64,000 bases of DNA from JBLUOA01 sp048060095 (GTDB taxonomy: Bacteria > Pseudomonadota > Alphaproteobacteria > Rhodobacterales > Rhodobacteraceae). This document shows, one piece after another, positions 25,942 through 35,069 of the stretch. The DNA lies in contig NZ_JBLUOA010000004.1 in assembly GCF_048060095.1 (NCBI RefSeq), forward strand, positions 124,001-188,000. Reading direction: 5' to 3'. Both the position numbers and the translations under genes were made by a program. The notes under the pieces are model-generated. The model was not told the origin of the DNA, searched no databases, and saw only the letters and a list, made by a program, of their open reading frames with translations. The number at the start of each line of letters is the position of its first letter. Positions within the stretch are counted from its first letter, which is position 1.

Positions 25942-26011
25942 CGCCTAGCACTCCAAAACGATCACAAAGGCGGCGGAATTCCCGCGCCCGACACTATGAA
26001 AGACCAAAGTC

Positions 26012-26485
26012 ATGAAAAAGATTCTCGCAACCGCAGCCGCACTCGCCCTTGGTTTCAGCATGGCCCACGCCGATGAATTCATCGCTGGTGAACTGACGAT
26101 CAACCACCCGATGGCCTTTGAAACCGCCAAAACCGCAATGACCGGCGGCGGCTTTCTGTCCGTCACGAATAATGGCACCGAAGACGACCGCCTGATCGCG
26201 GTTCGCGCCGATTTCCCGAAGGTTGAACTTCATACCACCGAAGAAAAAGACGGCATCGCCAAGATGATGCACGTTGACGCGATCGACATTCCGGCAGGCG
26301 AAACCGTCGCGCTGGAACCCGGCGGATTTCACATTATGTTCATGGGCCTTGGCGGTGATCCGTTCGAGATCGGCGAAGAGATCCCCGCAACGCTCGTCTT
26401 CGAAAACTCGGGCGAGGTTGAGGTAATGTTCAACGTCGAAGAACGCACGACGGAACACGGCAGCAGCCACAGCACCACCAACTGA
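26012..26485 (+). CDS. Periplasmic copper chaperone PCu(A)C
   Basis: 157 residues with a signal peptide (KKILATAAALALGFSMAHA). The copper-binding pattern of the family is present: His in VELHTTEE, Met in KMMHV, and the paired His/Met in GGFHIMFMGL. The C terminus is His/Ser-rich (HGSSHSTTN). PCuAC delivers Cu(I) to the CuA or CuB sites of cytochrome oxidase, often with Sco. No sco gene is in this window. Confidence 0.92.
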   Translation: MKKILATAAALALGFSMAHADEFIAGELTINHPMAFETAKTAMTGGGFLSVTNNGTEDDRLIAVRADFPKVELHTTEEKDGIAKMMHVDAIDIPAGETVALEPGGFHIMFMGLGGDPFEIGEEIPATLVFENSGEVEVMFNVEERTTEHGSSHSTTN

Positions 26486-26491
26486 TGCAAT

Positions 26492-26526
26492 GGTCGGGTG
26501 GCGGATGCTAATCTGGCCGCCCGATC
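26492..26526. terminator. Convergent hairpin between PCuAC and the HTH protein gene
   Basis: GGTCGGGTGG can pair with CCGCCCGATC to give a 10-pair stem with two G-U pairs and a 15-base loop. It fills the gap between convergent genes and slightly overlaps the stop of the minus-strand gene. There is no T run. Confidence 0.35.
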
Positions 26527-27601
26527 AGACCCGCGCAGCCCACATGCGAAAACGCCCCTGCCCGGTCACTTCGCGGATCAGGTCGCGGTCTGCCAGACGG
26601 TTAAGGTTGCGCTGAACCGCCGCGCGGGATGCGCCGGTTTGCTGCTCTAACGCCTCAGCCGATAGCATCGGCCAATTGGCAAAGGCTGTGATCAGCAGCG
26701 CCGGAGTGCGCCCTGAAAGGTCCGATACTGCCGCCGTCGCCCGCGCTTCCCACGCGGCGATGCGGTCAAGTTCCATCAACATGCGCAGGCATTGGGTTTC
26801 GGCGCCTTGATAGAAACTGCTCAGCCGCGCCTCGACCGACCCGGCCATCGGTATTCCGGCGAAGGGCAGAAACCCTGCCCCCTCCCGCGCGCCGCGAGGG
26901 GTTCCCGCGCCGATCTTTGCGGCGACCACCGCGCCTTCGATCCGCGCGGCCTCGCCCGACAGATCAAGCTGGTGCCACAGATGCCACGCATAGGCACCGC
27001 GCGTGATGGGGTGAGACTCCGCAAGATCAGACAGGGAGGACCAGAACCGCTCCTCCAACGCCGCGAACTCCGCCCCTTGCGGACGGTCCACCAAATCGCG
27101 GGCAGTCGCATCGTCGAGCGTGGCGCGGCCCAGCAGATCGGCCAGTCCATCGGTGCTGATAGGTTGCCCGTCTGACAGACGCCGCATCGCCCATCCGGCG
27201 CGGGCAAAGGCGGGCATGTCATCCCCCGCCCGCGTGATCCGCGCGGCGAGATACAGCGCGATCCGGTCCGCCGACAGCCGGTCGCCCAACTGCCAGCTCA
27301 GCTCTGCCACCTGCATCAGAACCGCCCGTTCGCGGATGCCGCGATGCACCCGTTTCAGCCGATCATCCAGCGCCCCGAACGCCCCCGCCGCCCGCGCTAG
27401 CGCCACGGCGAGCGTTCGTTCTGCCCCCTGCCATGCCCCTGCGTCGCCGCGTTCCCGATCCGCGACCGGCCACGGCAAATTCGCGCCCTGATCCCGCTCA
27501 GCCTCCCCCACTTCTGGGTCGGGCAGAAACCACAATTCTTCTTCCGGAGTCTCCTCCGGGTCATAGGGCGATTTTGGCGGTGGATCATCTGGGTTCTGCA
27601 T
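26525..27601 (-). CDS. Unrecognised protein with C-terminal winged helix (DUF1612-like?)
   Basis: 358 residues. An acidic, Pro-rich N terminus (PPPKSPYDPEETPEEE) precedes a long helical Ala/Arg-rich middle part. The last 65 residues look like a winged helix (LSAEALEQQTGASRAAVQRNLNRLADRDLIREV). The order helical region then C-terminal HTH recalls the DUF1612/RHE_PE00001 proteins of rhizobial plasmids, but the match is by eye only. Possibly a transcription or replication-associated factor. It is transcribed away from the transport operon that starts 259 bases to its right. Confidence 0.6.
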   Translation of the reverse strand: MQNPDDPPPKSPYDPEETPEEELWFLPDPEVGEAERDQGANLPWPVADRERGDAGAWQGAERTLAVALARAAGAFGALDDRLKRVHRGIRERAVLMQVAELSWQLGDRLSADRIALYLAARITRAGDDMPAFARAGWAMRRLSDGQPISTDGLADLLGRATLDDATARDLVDRPQGAEFAALEERFWSSLSDLAESHPITRGAYAWHLWHQLDLSGEAARIEGAVVAAKIGAGTPRGAREGAGFLPFAGIPMAGSVEARLSSFYQGAETQCLRMLMELDRIAAWEARATAAVSDLSGRTPALLITAFANWPMLSAEALEQQTGASRAAVQRNLNRLADRDLIREVTGQGRFRMWAARV

Positions 27602-27731
27602 AGAGTTTGGTCACCCTTTGGGTCTTATGCGCAAAATACATCGGTTTTGATCAAAGCGAAACGTTGAGCGATGAGAGGTGACTCAGCGACCCTCCAAAAT
27701 CGCTTGAAACCCGAATAAATTAACGCGCATT

Positions 27732-27756
27732 CATCATTCCTGATGTACGTTCATCA
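27732..27756. promoter_or_regulatory. Array of three CATCA/TGATG half-sites before the ABC operon
   Basis: CATCA (27732), TGATG (27741) and CATCA (27752) lie 9-11 bases apart, about 105 bases before the binding-protein ATG; two copies extend to TTCATCA. This could be the operator for the LacI-type regulator encoded in the operon (inference). The 259-base gap around it holds no gene; GGGAGG precedes the ATG. Confidence 0.4.
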
Positions 27757-27860
27757 AAAATTTGTAGACGAGAGGTACGTGCCTCATTTACCATTTCTTC
27801 AGCACTCGGGCGAATCGGGCGACGACCTGAAAAGCGACGCAGTGCCCATGGGAGGATGAT

Positions 27861-29180
27861 ATGAAAACCTATAAATTAGCGACTGCCAGTGCGCTGGCCA
27901 TTGCCGCAACAGGCATGGTCAGCACAGCTCAAGCCGAAGACCTGACGCTTTGCTGGGCGGCGTGGGACCCGGCGAATGCCCTCGTCGAACTATCCAAGGA
28001 TTTCGAAGCCGAAAGCGGCCACACGATGAGTTTTGAGTTCGTGCCGTGGCCCAACTTTGCCGACCGGATGCTGAATGAGCTGAACTCTGGCGGGCAATTG
28101 TGCGACCTGCTGATCGGGGACAGCCAGTGGATCGGCGGTGGTGCCGAAAACGGCCATTACGTAAAGCTGAACGATTTCTTTGACAGCAGCGGCATCAGCA
28201 TGGACGATTTTGCTGACGCAACCGTTTACGCCTATTCGACTTGGCCTAAAGGCACGCCGAACTACTATGCCCTGCCCGCGATGGGGGATGCGAACGGCTG
28301 GTTCTATCGCAAGGACTGGTTCGAACGCGAAGACATCCAAGCGGCCTTTATGGAAGCGACGGGCCGTGAGCTTGCCGAACCCACGAGCCAGCGAGAGCTG
28401 CTGGAAATCGCCCAGTTCTTCCAAGGGCGCGAGATTGACGGAAACACCGTCTACGGCGCGGCGATCTTTACCGAGCGTGGTTCTGAAGGGATCACGATGG
28501 GTATCACCGGCGCACTTTATCCTTGGGGGTTCAAATATGAAAACGAACCCGGATCGTATGACATGGAAGGTGCCGTGAACTCACCCGAAGCGGTCGAGGC
28601 GTTGGAGTTCTACAAGGAATTCTACGAAACAGCGACGCCGCCGGGCTACACCAACAGCTACATGGGTGAATCGCTCGATGCGTTCAAATCCGGTCAGGTT
28701 GCGATGGCGATGAACTGGTTTGCGTTCTTCCCCGGCCTTTACGCCGACCCGGATGTCGGTGGGGACAAGATCGACTTCTTCGTGAATCCGCCGCAGAACC
28801 AGGCCGGATCGACCCTCGGCGGCCAAGGCATTTCCGTCGTCAGCTACTCCGACAAGCAGGACGCAGCGCTTGAATACATCAAGTGGTTTGCCCAGCCCGA
28901 GGTGCAGCAAAAATGGTGGGATCTTGGCGGTTATTCGGCCCATAACGCGGTGCTCGAAGATCCGGGGTTTGAGGCCAGCGCGCCCTTCGCCGGCGACTTC
29001 CTTGTCGCGATGCAGGACGTTCAGGATTTCTGGCAGGAACCGGCCTATGCCGAACTTTTGCTGGCGATGCAGAAACGAATGCATGACTACGTCGTCGCCG
29101 ATCAGGGCACCGCGCAGGAAGCGCTGGACAAGCTGATCGAGGACTGGACCGAAGTCTTCGAGGACGAAGGCAAACTGTAA
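27861..29180 (+). CDS. ABC transporter sugar/polyol-binding protein (family 1 type)
   Basis: 439 residues. The Sec signal peptide (KTYKLATASALAIAATGMVSTAQA) is followed by a MalE/UgpB-type fold with a conserved WPKGTPNYYALPAMGDANGWFY stretch early and GESLDAFKSGQVAMAMNW later. It captures a carbohydrate or polyol in the periplasm for the permeases encoded downstream. A strong hairpin follows the stop. First gene of a ten-gene operon. Confidence 0.9.
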   Translation: MKTYKLATASALAIAATGMVSTAQAEDLTLCWAAWDPANALVELSKDFEAESGHTMSFEFVPWPNFADRMLNELNSGGQLCDLLIGDSQWIGGGAENGHYVKLNDFFDSSGISMDDFADATVYAYSTWPKGTPNYYALPAMGDANGWFYRKDWFEREDIQAAFMEATGRELAEPTSQRELLEIAQFFQGREIDGNTVYGAAIFTERGSEGITMGITGALYPWGFKYENEPGSYDMEGAVNSPEAVEALEFYKEFYETATPPGYTNSYMGESLDAFKSGQVAMAMNWFAFFPGLYADPDVGGDKIDFFVNPPQNQAGSTLGGQGISVVSYSDKQDAALEYIKWFAQPEVQQKWWDLGGYSAHNAVLEDPGFEASAPFAGDFLVAMQDVQDFWQEPAYAELLLAMQKRMHDYVVADQGTAQEALDKLIEDWTEVFEDEGKL

Positions 29181-29190
29181 GCAAAGTGGT

Positions 29191-29209
29191 GGCGGGCATC
29201 CTGCCCGCC
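29191..29209 (+). terminator. Hairpin after the binding-protein gene
   Basis: GGCGGGCA-tcc-TGCCCGCC is a perfect 8-base GC stem with a 3-base loop, 10 bases after the stop. No T run follows. A second, imperfect GC hairpin lies at about 29231-29249. These probably limit read-through or protect the upstream mRNA. Confidence 0.6.
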
Positions 29210-29272
29210 CTACACTCTCTCCAACGGTAAGGCGGCGCCTGCGCCCGCCTCACCACAGGGAAGTTGCGCCCG

Positions 29273-30220
29273 ATGTCAGACACCCCCATCACCCGCGCCG
29301 CCGAAGCGACCCCGCCCGGCATCGCCCGCAAGGTTCGCGGGCTAAGCGACCGGGCCATCGCGTGGCTGTTCGTCGGCCCAACGATCCTGCTGCTGCTGGC
29401 GATCAACATTTTCCCGCTGATCTGGACGATCAACCTCAGCTTCACCGACTTCAAGGCGAACCGTGCCGGGCGCGAGATCAAGAATGTCGGCCTGCGCAAC
29501 TATGAACGCATCCTGACCGACAGCGACATCTGGCTGAACATGCAGGCCACCGCGCATTTCCTGTTCTGGACGATCTTTTTTCAGGTGTTGATCGGCTTCA
29601 CGCTCGCCTACCTCATCAACAAGAAATTCAAGGGGAACGATCTTTGGACAACGATCATCGTGTTGCCGATGATGTTGTCCCCGGCTGTGGTTGGGAACTT
29701 CTGGAAATTCCTCTACCAGCCGCAAATCGGGCTGTTTAATTACATCGTCGGCTGGTTCACCGGCAAAGACCCGTCGAGTTTTGAAATGCTCGGCTCGGTC
29801 AGCCTTGCGCCGTGGTCCATCGTGATCGTCGATACATGGATGTGGACGCCCTTTGTCATGCTGATCTGTCTTGCGGGGCTGCGAAGTATTCCCGATTACA
29901 TCTATGAGGCGGCAGAGATCGACCGCGCCTCAAAACTGCGCCAGTTCTTCACGATCACCATTCCGATGGTGCTGCCGTTCCTGATGCTCGCCGTGCTTTT
30001 TCGGGGGATCGAGAACTTCAAGATGTTCGATCTGGTTGTGCAACTGACCGGCGGTGGACCGGGATCGACGACCGAGCTGACCTCGATCAACCTCAAGCGC
30101 GAGGCATTTGAGAAATGGCGCACCGGCTATGCCTCGGCCTACGCGATCATATTGTTTGTGACGGTCTTCGGCCTCGCCTCAATCTACGTCAAAGCGCTGA
30201 ACAAGGTGAAAGAAAGATGA
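29273..30220 (+). CDS. ABC transporter permease 1 (MalF type)
   Basis: 315 residues from the ATG at 29273 (an in-frame TTG lies three codons upstream). Six hydrophobic segments are visible. The permease EAA loop is YEAAEIDRASKLRQFFTITIPM. A charged, Pro-rich N-terminal tail of about 30 residues precedes the first membrane segment. It is followed by permease 2 with a 4-base ATGA overlap. Confidence 0.92.
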   Translation: MSDTPITRAAEATPPGIARKVRGLSDRAIAWLFVGPTILLLLAINIFPLIWTINLSFTDFKANRAGREIKNVGLRNYERILTDSDIWLNMQATAHFLFWTIFFQVLIGFTLAYLINKKFKGNDLWTTIIVLPMMLSPAVVGNFWKFLYQPQIGLFNYIVGWFTGKDPSSFEMLGSVSLAPWSIVIVDTWMWTPFVMLICLAGLRSIPDYIYEAAEIDRASKLRQFFTITIPMVLPFLMLAVLFRGIENFKMFDLVVQLTGGGPGSTTELTSINLKREAFEKWRTGYASAYAIILFVTVFGLASIYVKALNKVKER

Positions 30221-31155
30221 GCAGTTTTTCCGTCACCGAACCTACCAAACGCGCCAAGTGGATCGCGGGCACCTTGGTCATTGTCTATGCGCTGATCACG
30301 ATGATCCCATTGGCGTGGATCATGCTGACGGGGTTCAAGACGCCTGCCGATGCGATCTCCTACCCGCCAAAGGTGGTGTTTGAACCGACGCTTGAAGGTT
30401 ACGTGAACCTGTTTACCACGCGCACCCGGCAGACCGACGAGTTCCTCGCCGCGAACCCGCCGGAAACTTGGTATGAGGAAATCGTGCGCCAATACGACAT
30501 GGTCATCGCTGGCCCGTCGAAATTCGGCGAGCGGTTCCTGAATTCGGTTATTATCGGTTTTGGCTCAACCTTCCTGTCGATCTTTCTTGGCACGCTTGCG
30601 GCCTATGGTTTCAGTCGGTTCAAGATCCCCTTGGCGGACGATCTGCTATTCTTCATCCTCAGCACGCGAATGATGCCGCCAATTGCCGTGGCGATCCCGA
30701 TTTTCCTGATGTATCGCAATCTTGGTCTGTCGGACACGCATCTGGGGATGATCCTGCTTTACACGGCGGTCAACATCTCGCTTGCCGTCTGGCTGCTTAA
30801 AGGCTTCATCGACGAAATCCCGCGAGAATATGAAGAGGCGGCGCTGATCGATGGCTACACCCGGTTTCAGGCGTTCTACAAAGTCGTGCTGCCACAGGCG
30901 GCAACGGGCATCGCCTCAACCGCGATTTTCTGCCTGATCTTTGCATGGAACGAATACGCCTTCGCGGTTCTGCTGACTTCAGGCACGGCGCAGACAGCGC
31001 CGCCGTTCATCCCGACCATCATCGGCGTTGGCGGGCTTGATTGGCCAGCGGTCGCGGCGGGGGCTACGATCTTCCTGATCCCGGTGATGATCTTCACCAT
31101 CATGCTGCGCAAACACCTGCTGCGCGGAATCACATTCGGGGCGGTGCGGAAATGA
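30217..31155 (+). CDS. ABC transporter permease 2 (MalG type)
   Basis: 312 residues from the ATG that overlaps the permease 1 stop. The EAA loop reads YEEAALIDGYTRFQAFYKVVLPQ. There is a long periplasmic stretch (about residues 45-105) after the first membrane segment, larger than in typical MalG proteins. Its stop overlaps the next start by 4 bases. Confidence 0.92.
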   Translation: MSSFSVTEPTKRAKWIAGTLVIVYALITMIPLAWIMLTGFKTPADAISYPPKVVFEPTLEGYVNLFTTRTRQTDEFLAANPPETWYEEIVRQYDMVIAGPSKFGERFLNSVIIGFGSTFLSIFLGTLAAYGFSRFKIPLADDLLFFILSTRMMPPIAVAIPIFLMYRNLGLSDTHLGMILLYTAVNISLAVWLLKGFIDEIPREYEEAALIDGYTRFQAFYKVVLPQAATGIASTAIFCLIFAWNEYAFAVLLTSGTAQTAPPFIPTIIGVGGLDWPAVAAGATIFLIPVMIFTIMLRKHLLRGITFGAVRK

Positions 31156-31340
31156 GCAACTTCATCAACGGTCTTCTCCGCCTCAGACGCGGCCCGTGGG
31201 AACTGGTGGCGACCATCCTGATCGCCCTCGGTGTCTTCATGCTGATGCAGCCCTTTGTGCTTTGGGGCTTCACCTATTCCTTCATTGTTACGCTGATCGG
31301 CACGGTGATGTTCATCGTCGTCAGCCATTTCCCGGAGTAG
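31152..31340 (+). CDS. 62-residue two-helix membrane protein of the ABC operon
   Basis: The ATG at 31152 overlaps the permease 2 stop by 4 bases, and the stop lies 3 bases before the ATPase gene, so the ORF is embedded in the operon and very probably translated. It has a basic N terminus (RLRRGP) and two hydrophobic helices (LVATILIALGVFMLM and SFIVTLIGTVMFIVV). It resembles, by position and topology only, the small GlpU-type protein of glycerol transporters. Role unknown; it may stabilise the permease. Confidence 0.8.
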   Translation: MSNFINGLLRLRRGPWELVATILIALGVFMLMQPFVLWGFTYSFIVTLIGTVMFIVVSHFPE

Positions 31341-31343
31341 CGC

Positions 31344-32441
31344 ATGGCAGAGATCGTCATCAAGAACCTGCGCAAGACCTTCGGGGACTTCACCGCCGTG
31401 CGCGACAGTTCCTTCACCATCAAGGACGGAGAGTTCTTCATGCTGCTCGGCCCCTCCGGCTGCGGCAAGACCACGACGCTGAGGATGATCGCGGGGCTGG
31501 AGCTGCCGACCTCGGGCGAAATCTACCTCGACGGAGAAGAGATCAGCCAGCAGCCCCCGTCGAAGCGCGATATCGCCTTCGTTTTCCAGATGTTCGCGCT
31601 TTACCCACACATGAACGTGCGGCGCAATATCAGCTATCCGCTGGTCAGTCAGGGCATGGCGAAGGCCGACGTAAAGGCTAAGGTGGCCGAGGTCGCGAAT
31701 ATCCTTGGCATAAACGATATTCTGGATCGGCCCGTTGGTGGTCTGTCCGGCGGGGATCGCCAGCGCGTGGCCCTTGGCCGCGCCATCGTCCGCGACCCCA
31801 AGGCGTTCATGATGGACGAACCGCTCGGCGCGCTTGATGCAGAGTTTCGCGAACACATGGCCGAAGAACTCCGCGCGCTGCACGACCGGATGAACGCCAC
31901 AACCGTCTATGTCACCCACGATCAGCTTGAGGCAATGCAGATGGGTGACAAGATCGTTGTCATGAATAACGCCGTGGTCGAACAATTCGGCACGCCGCAA
32001 GAGATTTACGATAAGCCCGCGACCATGTTTGTCGCGGATTTCATCGGTTCGCCGTCCATGAATTTCCTTCACTTTGACGGGCAAATCCAAAAGGACAGTG
32101 CGCGCGTTGCGATGAACGGCGCGACCTACGCCGTGCCGAAACAGCACACAGATGCTGGCGGCAAGCTGGTGTTCGGCGTCCGCCCGGAACACGTTCGCCT
32201 GTCCGATAGCGGTGGGCTTCGGGCCGGGGTTCTCGCGACCGAATACCTTGGCACCACGCAGATCATCACGCTTGATTCAGGCAACGGAGAGTTAAAGGCC
32301 CGCGTCGATGCCGACCAGCCGGTGAAGGTGGGGGAGTCCGTCGGCCTCGACTTCAAACCCGAAACGATCACGCTGTTTGACGCGGAAAGCGGGGCGGCCC
32401 TGCCCTCTGCCCTGAACGAAGGGGTCGTCGCCCATGGCTGA
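31344..32441 (+). CDS. ABC transporter ATPase 1 (UgpC/MalK type)
   Basis: 365 residues with Walker A GPSGCGKTT, signature LSGGDRQRVALGRA, Walker B FMMDEPLGALD and the H-loop VYVTHDQLEA; all catalytic motifs are intact. A C-terminal TOBE-type regulatory domain follows (FGVRPEHVRL). Its end overlaps ATPase 2 by 8 bases. It should pair with ATPase 2 to power import. Confidence 0.95.
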   Translation: MAEIVIKNLRKTFGDFTAVRDSSFTIKDGEFFMLLGPSGCGKTTTLRMIAGLELPTSGEIYLDGEEISQQPPSKRDIAFVFQMFALYPHMNVRRNISYPLVSQGMAKADVKAKVAEVANILGINDILDRPVGGLSGGDRQRVALGRAIVRDPKAFMMDEPLGALDAEFREHMAEELRALHDRMNATTVYVTHDQLEAMQMGDKIVVMNNAVVEQFGTPQEIYDKPATMFVADFIGSPSMNFLHFDGQIQKDSARVAMNGATYAVPKQHTDAGGKLVFGVRPEHVRLSDSGGLRAGVLATEYLGTTQIITLDSGNGELKARVDADQPVKVGESVGLDFKPETITLFDAESGAALPSALNEGVVAHG

Positions 32442-33429
32442 AGTCGTCCTGAAGAACATCAGCAAGAGCTTCGGCAAGGACGTTGCGATTGACGACCTGT
32501 CGATGACGATCCCCGATGGCGCATTCGTTGTCCTGCTTGGCCCCACGGGGGCTGGCAAAACCACGACGCTGCGCCTGATCTCAGGTCTCGAAACACTCGA
32601 TGCCGGAGAAATCTTCATCGGCGGGCGCAAGGTCAATTCCGAAACCCCGGCGCAGCGCGATGTGGCGATGGTGTTCCAGCAATACTCGCTTTATCCGCAT
32701 ATGAGCGTGCGAGATAATCTGGCGTTTCCGCTTCGCTCTCCGATCCTGAAAACGCCCGACGACCAGGTCAAGAAACGTGTCGCTGAGGTGGCGGAGATCT
32801 TGCAGATCCCCCACAAGCTCGACAACAAAGCGACGGAGCTTTCGGGTGGCGAGATGCAGCGTGTTTCCATCGGACGGGCGCTGGTGCGCGACCCTTCGAT
32901 TTACCTTATGGATGAACCGCTTAGCTCTCTCGACGCGAAATTGCGCAATGATCTGCGGGTGGAACTGAAGCGCATTCAGGCGAGCCTTGGGGCCACGATG
33001 CTCTACGTCACCCACGACCAGATCGAAGCGATGACCATGGCCACCCATGTCGGCGTGTTGCACGATGGAAAGCTCGTCCAATTCGGCACCCCACGCGAAA
33101 TCTACGAAGACCCGAAAAGCATCTATGTCGCCAGCCGCCTTGGCCTGCCGCGCATCAACATCCTGCCCGCCGATCTGTTTGATGCAGGCCGGAACAGCGG
33201 TCAGAAAATCGGGTTGCGGCCCGAGAATATCCGCCAAGGCGAAGGCAAACCGGCAGAGGTTCAGCGCGTCGAACATCTGGGCGACCAGACCCGTCTGCAT
33301 CTGACGCTAGAGGGTCACGCGATAACCACGATTGCCACGGCAGGGACCGATTATCCGGTGGGTTCGACCGTGAAGGTTTCGCCGCGAAACCCTCTGTTCT
33401 TCGCCGCTGACGGCACGCGCATTTCTTAG
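32434..33429 (+). CDS. ABC transporter ATPase 2 (UgpC/MalK type)
   Basis: 331 residues with Walker A GPTGAGKTT, signature LSGGEMQRVSIGRA, Walker B YLMDEPLSSLD, H-loop YVTHDQIEA and a shorter C-terminal TOBE region. All nucleotide-site motifs are intact, so with ATPase 1 it forms a heterodimer with two canonical sites. It is followed by the kinase gene after 12 bases with GGGAGG. Confidence 0.95.
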   Translation: MAEVVLKNISKSFGKDVAIDDLSMTIPDGAFVVLLGPTGAGKTTTLRLISGLETLDAGEIFIGGRKVNSETPAQRDVAMVFQQYSLYPHMSVRDNLAFPLRSPILKTPDDQVKKRVAEVAEILQIPHKLDNKATELSGGEMQRVSIGRALVRDPSIYLMDEPLSSLDAKLRNDLRVELKRIQASLGATMLYVTHDQIEAMTMATHVGVLHDGKLVQFGTPREIYEDPKSIYVASRLGLPRINILPADLFDAGRNSGQKIGLRPENIRQGEGKPAEVQRVEHLGDQTRLHLTLEGHAITTIATAGTDYPVGSTVKVSPRNPLFFAADGTRIS

Positions 33430-33441
33430 GGAGGCACCACG

Positions 33442-35061
33442 ATGGCACAGTTTCTGAACGCGAAAGACAGCTTGGTGACAGAGGCGATCGACGGCGTGCT
33501 CGCCGCGTCTGGCGGCATGTTGAAGCGGCTGGACGGCTACCCGCATATCAAAGTGGTTTACCGCGCCGACTGGGACAAATCAAAGGTCGCGTTGATCTCA
33601 GGGGGCGGCTCGGGGCACGAACCGGCCCATGCGGGGTTCGTGGGGCGCGGAATGCTGACGGCGGCGGTCTGCGGCGATGTTTTTGCCTCGCCTTCGGTCG
33701 AGGCTGTGCTGGCGGGAATCCTCGCGGTTACGGGGGATGCGGGATGCCTGTTGATCGTCAAGAACTACACCGGCGACCGGTTGAACTTCGGCCTTGCGGC
33801 GGAACGCGCCCGCGCATTGGGCCGTCGTGTTGAAATGGTCGTCGTTGACGACGACATCGCGCTGCCGGACCTGCCGCAGGCGCGCGGCGTGGCGGGCACG
33901 CTGTTCGTCCACAAGATCGCCGGGGCCGCGGCCGAGGCCGGCGACGCGCTGGCCGATGTTGCCGCGAAGGCGAGCGATGTGATTTCCGCCGTGCGATCAA
34001 TTGGCATGTCACTTGACACTTGTACCGTGCCGGGGTCCGCCAAGGAAAACCGGATCAAGCCCGGAATGGCCGAACTTGGCCTTGGCATTCATGGCGAGGC
34101 CGGAGTGGAACAGGTCGCGTTCGACAGCGCGCGGTCGGCCATGACGACGGTGCTGAAAAAGTTGTCGGGCGATGACGCCAAATCGCGGATCGTGCTGCTG
34201 AACAGCCTCGGCTCGACCACGCCGCTGGAAATGTCGGTGCTGGCCTACGAACTTGCCACGTCGGGGGCCGGGTTTGACCATATCGTCGGCCCGGCGCCCC
34301 TAATGACCTCGCTTGACATGCACGGGTTTTCGGTATCGACCCTGCCGGCAAGGCCCGACTGGGTTGCCGCGATGCAGGCGCCTGTCGATCTTGCGGCTTG
34401 GCCCGCGATGCAGGCAATCAACAAGGTCGAAACCTCTGCCCTGCCGGACGGTCTGACGCCGATCAAGCCGATCCCATCCGACAGCCCGGAAACCCGCGCG
34501 ACGATTGAGGGGATCTGCGATCTGCTGATCGAGTCGGAAGGGTCGCTCAATGAACTCGATGCGAAGTCTGGGGACGGTGACACCGGCAGCACGCTCGCCG
34601 GGGCCGCGCGGGCGTTGAAAGGGGCGATGGATCGGATGCCGCTTGCGGACCTTACGCAACTTTTTCCGGCGCTTGGGAATGAACTCAGCCAGACCATGGG
34701 CGGATCGTCCGGCGTGATCCTCGCCATCTATTTCGGGGCTGCGGGGGATGCCTGCGCCAGTGGCATGACGATCCCCGAAGCGCTGCGCGCGGGCCTTGAT
34801 CGGGTCAGCGAGGTTGGCGGCGCGGTCAGGGGCGACCGCACGATGATCGACGCGCTGGAACCCGCGCTGGACGCCTTGCCGAACGGGATCGGTGCCGCCG
34901 CGAAGGCCGCCCGCGCTGGGGCAGATGCCACCGCCAAAATCGGCACGGCGAAGGCCGGGCGCGCGGCCTATGTCCCCGAAGAAAACCTGCTCGGCCATAA
35001 CGATCCGGGGGCCGAAGCCATCGCCCGCGTGTTCGAAGGACTCGTCCACAACATCGGATAG
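33442..35061 (+). CDS. ATP-dependent dihydroxyacetone-kinase-type ketose kinase (DhaK-DhaL fusion)
   Basis: 539 residues. The DhaK domain (about 1-330) has GGGSGHEPAHAGFVG and GIHGEAGVEQ, whose H217 forms the hemiaminal with the keto substrate. The DhaL domain (about 350-539) has the Mg-ATP motif KSGDGDTGSTLAGAARAL and GGSSGVILAIYF. The fused layout is the ATP-dependent type. In the DAK family, substrates include dihydroxyacetone and other short keto-sugars such as erythrulose. Within a transport/isomerase/dehydrogenase operon, a ketose other than dihydroxyacetone is likely (inference). Confidence 0.92.
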   Translation: MAQFLNAKDSLVTEAIDGVLAASGGMLKRLDGYPHIKVVYRADWDKSKVALISGGGSGHEPAHAGFVGRGMLTAAVCGDVFASPSVEAVLAGILAVTGDAGCLLIVKNYTGDRLNFGLAAERARALGRRVEMVVVDDDIALPDLPQARGVAGTLFVHKIAGAAAEAGDALADVAAKASDVISAVRSIGMSLDTCTVPGSAKENRIKPGMAELGLGIHGEAGVEQVAFDSARSAMTTVLKKLSGDDAKSRIVLLNSLGSTTPLEMSVLAYELATSGAGFDHIVGPAPLMTSLDMHGFSVSTLPARPDWVAAMQAPVDLAAWPAMQAINKVETSALPDGLTPIKPIPSDSPETRATIEGICDLLIESEGSLNELDAKSGDGDTGSTLAGAARALKGAMDRMPLADLTQLFPALGNELSQTMGGSSGVILAIYFGAAGDACASGMTIPEALRAGLDRVSEVGGAVRGDRTMIDALEPALDALPNGIGAAAKAARAGADATAKIGTAKAGRAAYVPEENLLGHNDPGAEAIARVFEGLVHNIG

Positions 35062-35069
35062 GAGGCGCG

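Noticed and set aside
27660..27665. AACGTT palindrome upstream of the ABC operon as a LacI site
   Set aside because: Only 6 bases are symmetric; LacI sites are usually longer. Left out as an operator.
30876..32192. 438-codon open frame on the minus strand
   Set aside because: It is opposite the permease and ATPase genes, which have complete motifs.
31344..33429. Asymmetric ATPase pair in the first ABC operon
   Set aside because: Both ATPases have intact Walker, signature and H-loop motifs, unlike GlpS/GlpT.
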